From the NCBI RefSeq assembly GCF_026914185.1, contig NC_070564.1, positions 5,146,001 through 5,210,000 of the forward strand: a stretch of 64,000 nucleotides of DNA, in the 5' to 3' direction. The translations under genes and the position numbers were made by a program. Shown here one piece after another: positions 19,591 to 31,200 of this stretch. The DNA comes from Puccinia triticina. Lineage: Eukaryota; Basidiomycota; Pucciniomycetes; Pucciniales; Pucciniaceae. The notes below the pieces were generated by a model that was not told where the DNA came from, searched no databases, and worked only from the letters and a program-made list of their open reading frames with translations. Within the stretch, counting starts at the first letter, position 1; each line of letters begins with the position of its first letter.

Positions 19591-22137
19591 AAACTGAACA
19601 GACCCTGCTTGGGAAATTTTGGAAGTTGAGGAGATGGTTGGGAGATTGGCGTAGATAGTGGATAGATATTGGATAGATGGTGGGTAGCTGGCTGGAGCTG
19701 GTGTGATGTCACTTGTCATCAACTGAATATTTTATTTTCCTGGTGCCTGATAGTGTCACCTTTCCGTTTACCACAACAGTAATGTTGTAGAAAGGTTAAA
19801 GAGCCTCAACAAGGTCACTTGCTAAGCTGAGATTCTCCCATTCAATTTGATAGTTTTGAGGGGGACCGTGCCATTTATCTTTCTGCCACTCAAGGCTTCA
19901 ATTTGAATATAAAAATTCAGTCAGGACTGACATTTGAGGTTGTGTGTAGGGAACCAAAATGGCTTACATGGCTGCCAAGCATTGGATAACACTTTTCAAT
20001 TGTTCCAGAGTTGAATTCCACTGGGTCCAAATGTCACACCCAACATTAGGAGGCCTTGGACACTCAAGCTCCTGACAGATCTCCTTGAAGAGAGCCTTCA
20101 AATTTGGAGAATTGCTTAACTTTCTGGAGATGGCTCAGAACTGATTTGAATTCAATTAATTCATTTTTGTAAGCAATAGGTCAAATAATTACTCAGTATC
20201 CCCATTGCAATTTTTTTTTTGATTATCACTTGCGTCCTGTTCTCTTTTAATTCAGCTTGCTTCATGCTTGGATAGATTGGATGGAGAAGTGTTGTATACT
20301 GGTCAATTTATTTTGCTTCCACAGCTGGAAAAAGTCTATTGAAATATGAATGATAAGCAGGCAAAAGATGAATGATAAGCAGGTACAAGCAAGACAACCA
20401 AAACTCAAAGGCAAATGAAAACAACTTATGTTTTACAAGGGTAGGCAATCATCCTCCAACTGTTTTCCAGCCAATCTGAAAGCTGTGGTGGATCAAAAGC
20501 CACATAGCAAGTGCTGGGACGATTTTTATAAACTCTCTGTGCCTTTTCTGGAATATTACAAAGTGCAAGTCAGTCAGTTTGCTTAATTCAATCATGAGTC
20601 AGGAGAAAATTTCTTACTCAGCTCTTGCTCATCTGACATCTGTTGACCTTTTGATTTCTGAGTGCTTGCCGGAGCTTCTGATTTGGAGAAAATATGTTTG
20701 CTTTCATTGAAATTGTTGGTTACTTCAACAATTGTGCCGCTTTTCTTTTTTTAGAAGGATCTGGATCTTTGGCAGGGATGGAGATAGAAGATGTTGGTGA
20801 TCCGGTTGTCCTGTGACACTTCTTACTTCTTCCCATGGTACACTGTGAAAAAAACTCAAGAAACTGCTGCCAGTTGACATGCAATATTACAAAGGCTTGT
20901 CTCTTGAGTTTTTTTTCACAGTGGTAGTGGCTGAGGTGGTGGTGCAGCCAAGGGGTGTGGAGGTGGTGGTGAGGGGATTGGCTGTGATTGATATGATTTC
21001 TCCGGCAATGGGGTTGAGTGACAGATTTCAGGGGGACAGGGATGGATATACATATGTTTATAAGTATAGTATTATGCATAATAATATGCTTGTATCCAAC
21101 TGTAAACATACACATCTGGACCCTCTCAAATCCGCAGTTGTTAGCAAGTACTTGGTCTGGGTACCCGCTGGCTTTTAACCATCAAAAGTGGACACCAGCA
21201 CCTGTGTGCGGGTACTTGTTTTTGAAAACAGGTACCCCCAACCGGGTGCTGGGTACCCAGAAACGGGTGACAAATACCTGATGAAATCTTTAATGTGCAC
21301 TCATATAACAACATATGACAAGATTGGAACCATGCTTGAGCATGGGTGGAAAACTCATCTCTGTATTTGTCAAACAGTGCACACCCAGAGTACAATTTTC
21401 CAAACCCATAAGATGAATGGTGGGTTTTTTGTGGTAACTCAAAGTCATTTTTGATATCTTTAGGGACTCAAGGATGCATTTCTTTGGCTGCAACACTGAA
21501 GAGTAGCTCAAATTCTTTGCAAGCAGCAAACCTACAATACTGTCTATTCATTTTTTTATCATTTTGCTTTTGCTTTGTACAAGCTGTTTAGTGTTTTTTG
21601 AGCTTGCAGATTGTTTCAAATTCTTTCCTGCATAATTTGAGAGATAAAATGTAAGCCCCTCCTATGGAGAGCGCTCCGCACAGTTCCCCTGGACCTCTGT
21701 TTAAGTGGCTTTGTTAAGCTAGATTTTGAGGGATGAAATTAGAAATGAAGAAAAACAAAAAAAATACACCTCAAACTTTGATTCTCACATGCGAGCTCCA
21801 TTGTCTTGGGTATAAGCCTTGCATGCACTTTGCGCATGGCTCTTGCCCACAAGTGCTTGCAAGGCTTTGTTAAGCTAGCCCAAAGGGGGCCCAGGTCAAT
21901 GCTGGGTGGCTGGTTGAAAACTGGTCTTTGCAATGTGGTTAACTTTGGGTAGCTGTTTTCTCAGTTTTTGGGAGTTGTTTTACCAAGCCTCTTCAAAAAT
22001 CTAGTGGGTGACTATAGGTTATTTTGTGTGAAAGGTGGAGTTACTTTTGCAACATCTGCTATGCATAAAGAACAAAAGGAAATTTTTATACTTCTCTGTA
22101 TCAAAACACAGGAATAAATACCACAGTATACATTTAA
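19591..22137. other. Repeat-derived spacer with a small hairpin element
   Basis: No gene is supported. At 20841-20923 an 83-bp hairpin has ends CACTGTGAAAAAAACTCAAG and its reverse complement, next to TA on the left, like a minimal Tc1/mariner-type MITE. At 21150-21290 GGTACCC-rich sequence resembles the TAGAGATG elements near 60-61 kb but lacks clear ends. Confidence 0.45.
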
Positions 22138-22332
22138 GGTGTTCAAAGTTGAAATCATAAAATTTTCAATACATAAAATCATAAAATCATAAAAATTTCA
22201 AGTGATGATTTCATATGTATCATTCTAGAAATGTTGCTGTAATTTGAGTGTTTGGGTGGTACATATTTTTTTCAGCTCAGAATTTTATGATTTTATGGCG
22301 TTATGATTTTATGCAAGTCAACTTTGAACACC
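22138..22332. mobile_element. 195-bp MITE flanked by TTAA, copy 1
   Basis: Ends GGTGTTCAAAGTTGA... and ...CAACTTTGAACACC, with TTAA on both sides (22134-22137 and 22333-22336). The interior is dominated by CATAAAATCATAAAATCAT. A second copy of identical length lies at 58761-58955. TTAA targets suit piggyBac-like elements; a TTA target with one more TIR base (PIF/Harbinger) is the alternative. Confidence 0.85.
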
Positions 22333-22763
22333 TTAATTATGAAAAGAAAAAGTGGATGGAGAAGACATAGAATTGATAGGGGAAAATACACAGTACACCA
22401 GTTTGTATATGAATAATACAGAGAAAACAAAGTCTTGAGGCTGTGATGAGATATTCCATAAGGGGCTAGACATCATGTGGTCCTGAAGAAGAAAAACTAG
22501 TAATTGGATTAGGAAGAGTGAGGATTGCTATGAATTAGTTTCATGTTCATCAAGATTAGTCCGAATGGCTGGAATTCATGTGTGTATATTCATAGATTCA
22601 TGCTGAAAGACTTGAATGAGGAGGGGATGTACATTGTAGACTAGGTACATACACATTTAGGTAGCTATGCGGTGATGGAAAACCAAAATATAGAGTGATT
22701 TTTTTGAACAACAAACAACGAATAAAGAGAGGTAGGAGAAGATGAAGGAAATGACAACGACGA

Positions 22764-24785
22764 TTAAGCATTTTCCCATCCCTCATACCTTGCGTCATCG
22801 GAATCCCAATCGACATGGAAGAGGCCAACGAGTTTAGATTTGCAGTGAAGATAGCAGGCAAGACAGAGTGTCTGGACCTTCCAGGCCCACCAATGAAAGG
22901 TGAACCACCTCTGAGGAGCCAAGCCGAACCTAGCATCGGTAGAGGTTTTGATGTGAGAGGAGGAGGATTGGAAGGGGTCGGACGAGCTGGGTTCGGGGGG
23001 AAGATTTCCGTAGCTAGAGATCATTGGCGGGCGAGCAAGTAAGGGGGTCCTGCTATCCACCTCCGGCGGATCGGGGACAAGGTAAGTTGGGTCGCTAACC
23101 AACGGCAAGATTGGCTTAGCCGGCAAGAGAGAAGTCGTCGTGAGCTTAGGCCGACGCAAGATGCCAGAGCCAGGGGTGGGTAGCAAGAGCGGATGGGCGG
23201 GCGAGGGGGGTAAGCCGACGATAATACTGGAGGCCCACGAGAGCCAGGACTGAGGAGCGTTCGAGCCGGCTTTCTCAGGATTGGGCCTCTTCCTCTTGCC
23301 CTGATGTGTTGAAGACTCCGGACGATCACCCCTCCGAACGGTCGAGGGTCTGATCTGCTTGACCTTCTTCAACTTGCGCTCCAGTTTCTTGCGCTCATGT
23401 TCGAGAATGACATCGTGATAACAGGATCCGTCGTCTGAATCGCAATCCTCAACAGAATGTGCATGATAATGTGAGTGATGGTTGCAGTCGTCGTCCGCAG
23501 CGCTGGCTGGGCCTTGCTTGCTCTTGCCCTTGCGAATGGCCGATCTGTCGGACTGATAGTACCAGTTATTCCACCAAGCCCTCCAGCCCCCCTTGGCTCT
23601 TTCGGCATCTCTCTGGGCTACTTGCCGCCGCTCTCTGACTCGAGCGACTCTTTCGGGCGTCGGGCCGAAGAAGGGCGCTGGGGCGCGGGCGATCGGAAAT
23701 CGGAGAGGCAGATAAAGGCTGCTAGCTGGAGAACTCGACCTCGAAATGATCGTCGCTGAGTAATTGGCTGAGCCGTTGAAAGAGCTCGAGATCGATGATG
23801 TCCGCGCAAAAGAAACCGGTAGCGATGGAGGGCGATGCTGGTTTTTGGCGGCTGATGGGGAGGCCGAGTCGGCACGAGAATGCCGACTAAAAGATGATCT
23901 CGTAGATGGTGGCCCGGGCCTCAAGGTGGATTGTCTATTGGCTTGGAAAGATTGACTAACAGGTGAACAGGAAGGGTCACGAGTATCAAATCTTCTGGTT
24001 TCTCTAGACCGAGCGGATCGTGAATCATGGGTGGAGATGCGATTGGGAGAGCTGAGCCGATGAGGGTAGCTCGGCGATCCGTTCCTGAAACTAGAGCGCC
24101 CTGCCGGTGAACGAGAGGGTTTTGAACTGTCAGCGTCAATCGACGGCGAGCGGCGACGGTCAGCTCTGGTTTTGTTTGGCTTGCTTGCTCTCTTCCGCTT
24201 GGGGCTGGATGTGATTCCGCCTGAGATGCGTACGACATTGTGAAATTGGATCTTGGAACCTTTTGTGTCTTCAGGGTCAATACTAAGGGCAGCGTCCGGA
24301 TTTGAACCCGACGGGTTTTCGGCTGCTGATTTCGCGGCAAGTTCGGTTAATAACTGAGACGAATCAGATCCCGATTCGAGGAATGATCCTTGTGCTAGTT
24401 GAGATGTAGAGGTTGGGTCGATGATAGTGCTTGGGCTTAGATGTATGACTGTGTCGAAGGAGGCGGCTAGAGAGCTGGAAGATCGACTTGATGATGGGCC
24501 AGGCCAATAATTAGAAGGGTTGAGATCTGTGGTGAGATGACTTGGATCTGTATGAATTGTGTTGGTAGGGGTTGAGGATGCTTCATGTGAATCCTGTTGA
24601 GGTCGAGAGGCAGAATGGTTGGGTGTGAGAGCAGTCTGGGGCGAGCGTTCAGATTCTTGTTCGTTTTGAAAACTTGCTGTGCAGTTGGAGGGGAATCTGG
24701 CGGTCACGGGGCGGGCTTGGACCCCGACATCTGGATCTCGACTGGATTGTGGAGTCCCTAATGATAAGGTGCTAGTAGAAGACAT
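22764..24785 (-). CDS. 673-residue Ser-rich, mostly disordered protein
   Basis: A single intronless frame, long for this window and clearly coding. The first ~330 residues are Ser/Thr/Pro/Arg-rich with no hydrophobic segments. Around residue 360-395 comes a basic, Trp-rich segment (RVARVRERRQVAQRDAERAK, then GGWRAWWNNWYYQSD). A His/Asp/Cys cluster (HSHYHAHSVEDCDSDD) and a charged helix (EHERKKLERKLKKVKQIR) follow. The C-terminal ~100 residues look more ordered (RWFTFHWWAWKVQTLCLACY, then HVDWDSDDARYEGWENA). No known domain is recognised. It is probably a rust- or basidiomycete-restricted protein. The hydrophobic C-terminal patch might contact a membrane. Confidence 0.75.
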   Translation of the reverse strand: MSSTSTLSLGTPQSSRDPDVGVQARPVTARFPSNCTASFQNEQESERSPQTALTPNHSASRPQQDSHEASSTPTNTIHTDPSHLTTDLNPSNYWPGPSSSRSSSSLAASFDTVIHLSPSTIIDPTSTSQLAQGSFLESGSDSSQLLTELAAKSAAENPSGSNPDAALSIDPEDTKGSKIQFHNVVRISGGITSSPKRKRASKPNKTRADRRRSPSIDADSSKPSRSPAGRSSFRNGSPSYPHRLSSPNRISTHDSRSARSRETRRFDTRDPSCSPVSQSFQANRQSTLRPGPPSTRSSFSRHSRADSASPSAAKNQHRPPSLPVSFARTSSISSSFNGSANYSATIISRSSSPASSLYLPLRFPIARAPAPFFGPTPERVARVRERRQVAQRDAERAKGGWRAWWNNWYYQSDRSAIRKGKSKQGPASAADDDCNHHSHYHAHSVEDCDSDDGSCYHDVILEHERKKLERKLKKVKQIRPSTVRRGDRPESSTHQGKRKRPNPEKAGSNAPQSWLSWASSIIVGLPPSPAHPLLLPTPGSGILRRPKLTTTSLLPAKPILPLVSDPTYLVPDPPEVDSRTPLLARPPMISSYGNLPPEPSSSDPFQSSSSHIKTSTDARFGLAPQRWFTFHWWAWKVQTLCLACYLHCKSKLVGLFHVDWDSDDARYEGWENA

Positions 24786-27700
24786 AGTAACACTTTGTGG
24801 TTACCAGCATAAAGAAGAAGAGATCTGTCAGCCAAACTGGATTTGATAGTACTTGAGTAGAGAAGGGGTGCCCACGGTTTTGAAAGCACAATTTTTGCTC
24901 GTTTTCGAACGTCAAAATCCTGGGCGCACGCCAACGAGGTAATGAATCGCCTTGAACAATGGCGATAGTCTCGATGTATAGACTGGCTGAGCAATGGGGG
25001 CAGTCAACAGCCATGGCTCTGGTGAAAGCGCAGAAGGAATACATACAGATACAGTTAGTGAGACCGAGTATTGCGGCCCTGACAGAGCGACGAAAAATAC
25101 TGACATGAGGGTGCTAGCAGCCGGAAGCTGAGCTGGGAACAGGCCATCAGGTCGACGATGGCCCAAGCTCTTGCGATTGTTGGACTCGGTGCTGCTCCCC
25201 AGACATTTTCCAGCTGGGCATGGTATCAAACCCACGGGGGGGGCACAGCGACTTCCCCGGGGAGGCCGTTTTCGAAAGGATGGCGATCTACGGCGATGCG
25301 ACCATAAATATATCCCCTTGCAGTTTAGGATTGGCACCTTTGGGTAGAGTACATGGGGTGTCAAGTGACACCATCCATCTTGAGGACTGCCAGTGGCAGT
25401 GTGAGCTCCTGTGAGAAGTTGGGTTTGGGCCCAAAAATGATTTGCACTATCACCCCAAGCAATTTTTGGGAAGTCCCATAAACGAGGGGGAAACATGCTG
25501 CAAGATTTCGTTTTGGAACCTCCAAAGGTATTTTGTGTCAGGGCACACCCACTCACATAAATATGGAAGAGCCTCGCGTAAGTGTGGCGTGCACATCACA
25601 AGTCCCTCTAAAAATTCAAAAAGCATCGGAAGTCTGTCCAAGATTGCAGATTCTTTCAAAAACGTGCAGGAGGCCACATCGCGCAGCACTATCAATTATC
25701 ACCGAACAAGATGATTGCACCAGTCAGCGGCCAAGCACTGTCCGGCCGATCTTGCGCTCTCCTGCGCCGTGGACTCAGGACTGGTCGGAGAAATCTGTCC
25801 AATTGCTCCGGGGATGGGTTGACTTCCTCCGGGCCATTCAACTTATGTTTGTAGGTATTACCATACTTCCATCCTCCCTCTCCATGCATTGTAATAACGG
25901 ACCATTATCAAAGAGTCTGAAAAGTATTGCTCATCCAGGTTTTTAGGCTTCCTGAGTAAATGCCCCACGACATTACTCTTACGCCCATCGGTCCGAGCTA
26001 AGTTCGCCATCGGTCTGCCTGCCAGTCAGTTCAAGCTCATCGCTGCTCTCAACTTCTGTTCGAAACAGTTCCATTTACGACTTCAAAGCCTACCACGAGT
26101 CGCAACGACCAATTCCCACATGCATGTCAGTCTAATTCTTCTTTCCTCTCTGATCTTGTTCACTTGAAGATCTTCATGACCGCTGTTGATCTCTTTACCC
26201 TTCCCTATAACCTGGATGCTATATATTCGAAAGTATTATTTTCAACTTAAACGCGATGTTTAGTGATCACTGATAGCCACTAGATATCCTCAGGCCTATC
26301 TAACAGTTCCCTTCGTTGTTATTTCCTTTTGCATCTACTCTGTTTTTGGAATAGGCTTCTCCTCACGTTTTTGATAAACAAACGCCGAAAGTTGCACTGG
26401 AACTAGATACTACTCCCCCCCCCTGCTCGCTCTGAAAAAGACCCCGTTCATTGATGGCCAGTCTAGCTGGATATCTGGTGAGTACGATGTAAGTTATTTT
26501 CCGTATCACGAAAATATTTCCCGCTTTTGGAATACCCTGACGTTGGGATGCGACCACTGCTTCGCAATTGCTCCTCTCTGGTTTGATCTTTTTGCAAAAA
26601 AGCTTTGCCTCTACAGATGGCTTCCTTTTTTGTGTATGTATTTAACAGCCAAACCCAGGATGAAGCACACGTATTATCTTTTTTCAAAATTTCCCGCCTG
26701 CACAAGTCTTTAAGCTCAGCATTTTGGAGGAAGTTTGGTTTCAGCGTTCATATCAGTGGCTATGCATGTAGACGGCCATATGATGACAATAGGTATATTT
26801 CTGGAATCGGTGTGCTTCTTTTTAACCAGGGGTTTCCATCGTATCATCCTGAAGTCTGCTTCTCATCAATTATTCTCCGTCATCACTACGAGTGTTGACT
26901 GATAGATAAAACAAAAGCACCTTATCTTCTGATTTGGTGAAATCCGAGTGCATCCTTTCCATCTGATCACCATGCTGCGTTCACTAAGTTCTTTACATAT
27001 TTTCCCAGGAATCTTGGGCTGTTTGGGGACCTGGTCCTTCTCAGTGGCTCTAATCTATCATCGTAAGGTCATGTGGGAAAGCCGTGCCAACCCGGCGGAT
27101 GATAACTTGAATAGACGGAACATACTATTCCATCTACGATGGCCCACGTTGATAAGACTGATTAGGCAGGTTCGACTGATTCGCGTCGGCATCATTTCCT
27201 CTGAGCCTTATTCACACTGATATGTATACATACTTAACTTGAAGTGCTTAGCTGGAGGCTGAGCTGGTTGACTGAAAGTCTTTCTGAGGTCGTCCGGCCT
27301 GATCTACTTGCAAGCCTATCCTTGGAATGCATACATAAATAATGGCCGGAGCATGCAAGTCTCCATGAGCCTCAGCTATTCGCGAATACAAGGGCAAAAT
27401 ATTATCGTGCATGAACAAATGCTTCTGGGTCCACCACCGCTGATGAATCTCCACCCACATGATCCGGTCATGGCCATGCTACAATCTCCTTCAACACAAT
27501 GCATGCCTGACCGGCAGTGATAAATAAATCTGTTTTTTTATCTTCAAAAACTTGAATATGGGCGTTACTGTGGATTATCCCTTAGACTCGTAATCGCTCG
27601 GGTTACTCCCTGCTCGGTTGGATCAGAAGCCAACGAACCACCGGTAGAGCTTCCCCATTGTAGCCCAATGCTCAATCGGGTTGAGGATTGATCCTCTTTG

Positions 27701-28296
27701 CACCGTGGCAGTGGTCTTGTGGTTTTCCAGCCCTGCTCACGGTGCCATTTTTAATCTACCACGGAATCTCCCACACCTGTCATTGCCAATTTTGCTTCAT
27801 CAATTTCCAACATTTTGTTTCTTTTTTTTTCACATTCATATTCTTTAGACGCACTGAGCCCCAGTCGTTGTCCTTCAACTGCCAACCCGGCGCTATCGTC
27901 TTGTCCAGTTGTGCTTTCATCTGTAGGCTTGTCTATAGCGTATGGGCCACCTTGCCTGGAAGCTTCACCAATTACCAGCCTTCCAGTAAATTGCCCTGTC
28001 ACTTCTTACCGAAGCAACTGACCTCAAGGTAGTCCACCTCAGCCTCTTTTCTCACTGTTCAATTGCCGTCCTCATATAGCGAGTGCCTCCTTTCGCAGCG
28101 TGAATTTGGCCGATAAGCAACCAGGCCATCAACTCTCAACTCTCGACAAACAGTCATCCTCCAACTTGCTTCAGTCTGTTCTATCACTTGCTCACAACGA
28201 GTGAGTGCCCTACTCATCGGATCACCTGCCTTCCTACCCAACGCTGGCCTATATCAATTAACCTTTTCACCGGACGTGCAAGGTTCTCGCTTTCGA
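24786..28296. other. Long 5' region before the glucan synthase, no gene recognised
   Basis: 3.5 kb with only short open frames on both strands. A 214-residue minus-strand frame at 24912-25556 has a composition unlike real proteins and no domain. The stretch nearest the gene (27800-28290) is pyrimidine-rich, as is common upstream of fungal genes. Exons of a small unrecognised gene between 26.1 and 27.3 kb cannot be excluded. Confidence 0.4.
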
Positions 28297-31200
28297 ATGT
28301 CGTCAGCCTACCGGCCGCTCATCTTGGCCTGCCTCGCCCTGAAAATCTTGTCACATCCTTATGATCCAAAGCTTGCCAACTATAACATCAACATCAACCA
28401 GACGGGTGGCAATCAGATTCTCTCGTATTCCTCCGACTGGCCTGATAAGAGTAGACAAGGAGGTTACACGCCTAGTCCAACAAACTGGAGGGCGCTTCCC
28501 ACATACACTGTGCTGCTGGACAAGTGAGTCCGCGAACACATTCACACACATCGCGACTCGAACCTCATAGAGTTACCATTTGCCCATCAGGTTTGTCGAC
28601 GGAGATCCCACCAACAACGATTACTTCAATACTCAATGGGAATCGGATCCGAAGGCTAACCGTGAGCTCAACGACGAATAACTTTGGTGTGAAGCAGATC
28701 AGAATACTCACACTTAGCTTTGCTGACTAGAGCTGAGACATGGGGGAGATATCACTGGATTTGCTCAAGATCGGGTCCTGGATTACATTTAGTGAGATGA
28801 CGCGCATACCAACTCTGATAAGATACTCTGCCCTAACCACTCTTTCCCCTTTCCAGTGGAATGGGCTATCGATGCATCTTTTTTGCTGGGACTCCGTGGA
28901 TCAACCTGCCGTGGCAAGCAGACGGTTATTCTGCGCTTGACTTCACCCTGCTAGATCCTCACTACGGAACGCTTGCGGAGTGGCGAGCTGCAATCGACAA
29001 AATACATGCCAAGGGAATGTGAGTCACTATTCAACACCAAATCCTTGCCAAACTAGTGCGATTCTCAACATTATGCGCATGAATAGGTACGTGATGCTTG
29101 ACATGACGACGACGACGATGGGGGACTTGATTGGAAACTCCAAGTCTTTGAACGCCTCAACTCCGTTCAGTCTTCAAGGCTACGAGGTTGAATGGAAATA
29201 TCCTCCTCATACTCCGTGGGACCTACAACACTACGCCGATTTCAACTTCACAAATACTCGCTCAACTTGTAAACTACCCAACTTCTATGACAATGACGGC
29301 TCTCTAATCACGACTGTACCTAGCAAATTGGATGGCTGCTATGCTGGGGATTTTGACCAGTTTGGAGACATCGAAGCCTTTGGCGTACACCCTGATTGGC
29401 AACGTCAACTATCCAAATTTGCCTCTGTGCAGGATCGTTTACGTGAATGGGACGATGGGGTTGCAGCAAAACTTGAGCATTTAGCCTGCATGACTCTTCG
29501 AGCGCTTGATCCCGACTCAATTCGAATAGATAAGGCTACTCAGCAAACAGTCGACTTTGTAGGCAAGTGGGGTGGCGCTGTCAAAAGTTGTGCGGCCTCC
29601 ATCGGCAAAAACAACTTTTTTATCCCTGGGGAAATGTCGGTAACTTTCCATTACCCTGCTGTTTCCTTGCAGTTGGAGCTGATTAGCCACTTCTATTCTA
29701 CCTGATCAGCACCGGAGGCAACACTTTTGGATCGCTGTACATTGGTCGAGGTAGACAGCCCAAGAATTATGCGAATATCGGTGTGCAAGAAGCCTCTGTA
29801 ATTCAAGCCAATCAGTCCCAGTACTTCATGAGGCCACTTGGTCAAAACGGATTGGATTCAGCGGCCTTTCATTACTCGGTTTATCGCTCATTAACCCGAT
29901 TCCTGAGTATGGACGGCAATCTTGATGTCGCGTACGATGTTGAAGTTAATTGGGCCTCGGCGTGGAATCAAATTTTTGTATCAAGTCAGTGATTCAGCCT
30001 GAGCCCCATTTTGCCAAAACAGCTGCCTGACATGGTCTTCTTAATCAAAGACGATTTCCTCAATCACCATACCGGCCAAATCGACCCCAGACATTTGTAT
30101 GGAACTTCGAATCAGGATGTATTCAGATGGCCCTCACTGAAAAACGGCACAGCAAAATTGCTTCTAGGCCAACTCATTACTAACCTAGTGATGCCCGGCA
30201 TTCCACTCGCATATTATGGGGAGGAGCAAGACATGTATCTGTACGACTCACAAGGTCAGTTGACATCTGGTAACACGAGAAGGGACTACTTACTAACAAG
30301 TTGCGCGGTCCCGTAGCTAGCAATTATCTTTACGGCCGTCAAGCGATGTCTTCTACACGAGCGTGGCAGACTCATGGTTGCTACAGAGTGGGCTCTCAGC
30401 AGTATTTCAAAATGCCTTTAGAGAGGGCACTTACAGGATGCAAAGACGAATGGAACAGTTTGGATCATTTTGACCCCACCTCACCCGTGCGCAAAGTGTT
30501 ATCACACTTTACATATCTCCGAGCAAAATACCCGGCTTTACAGGATGGCTTCAATCTTGTTCAACGCGGAAACTGGACATCCTTTGGACAGCTTCCCGGT
30601 TCCAACATGACCCAGACGGAATGGGGATTTTGGAGCGTCACCCGTAGTCCTTCAGAACAGCAACAGCTCACCGGACCAAATGCCAACGCGACCGTCTGGA
30701 TGCTCTACAGCAACCTGAACACAACAAAAACATTTGAGTTTGATTGCGGCACACAATTGTGGATTTCGGCCCCTTACCCTGCTCCCATGACGGTACGGAA
30801 CTTGATTTACCCATACGAAACTTACAATTTGGCCGGATCCAAGTCACCCTACTACCTCGACGGCAAAGCCCCATACCGAGGCTGCTTGCAATCCGTTACT
30901 ATGGATGCTTTGGGCTTTAAAGTGCTGGTTCCCGCTGACAACTGGGAGGCACCTTTACCCCAGCTTGTTCATTTCAATCCTGGCCACGATGCCAGAATTT
31001 TGTCTCATTCCGACTCGGATAGTAACCCAATCGCAATCTCCCTTTCGTTCTCAGATGAAATGTCTTGTGAAAGCGTCTCTCAATCGATTTCCCTAGCCTA
31101 TGTTATTGACCCGGCTTCGCGTCACCAACCCCGCCTGAATGCCAACTCTGCAGCGTGTACCTCTATTCCACCCGTCTTGAGCTCCATTTCATCCGCTCCA

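Noticed and set aside
24912..25556. 214-residue minus-strand frame upstream of the 673-residue gene
   Set aside because: Composition is erratic, there is no domain or splice pattern, and shorter frames overlap it in several registers.
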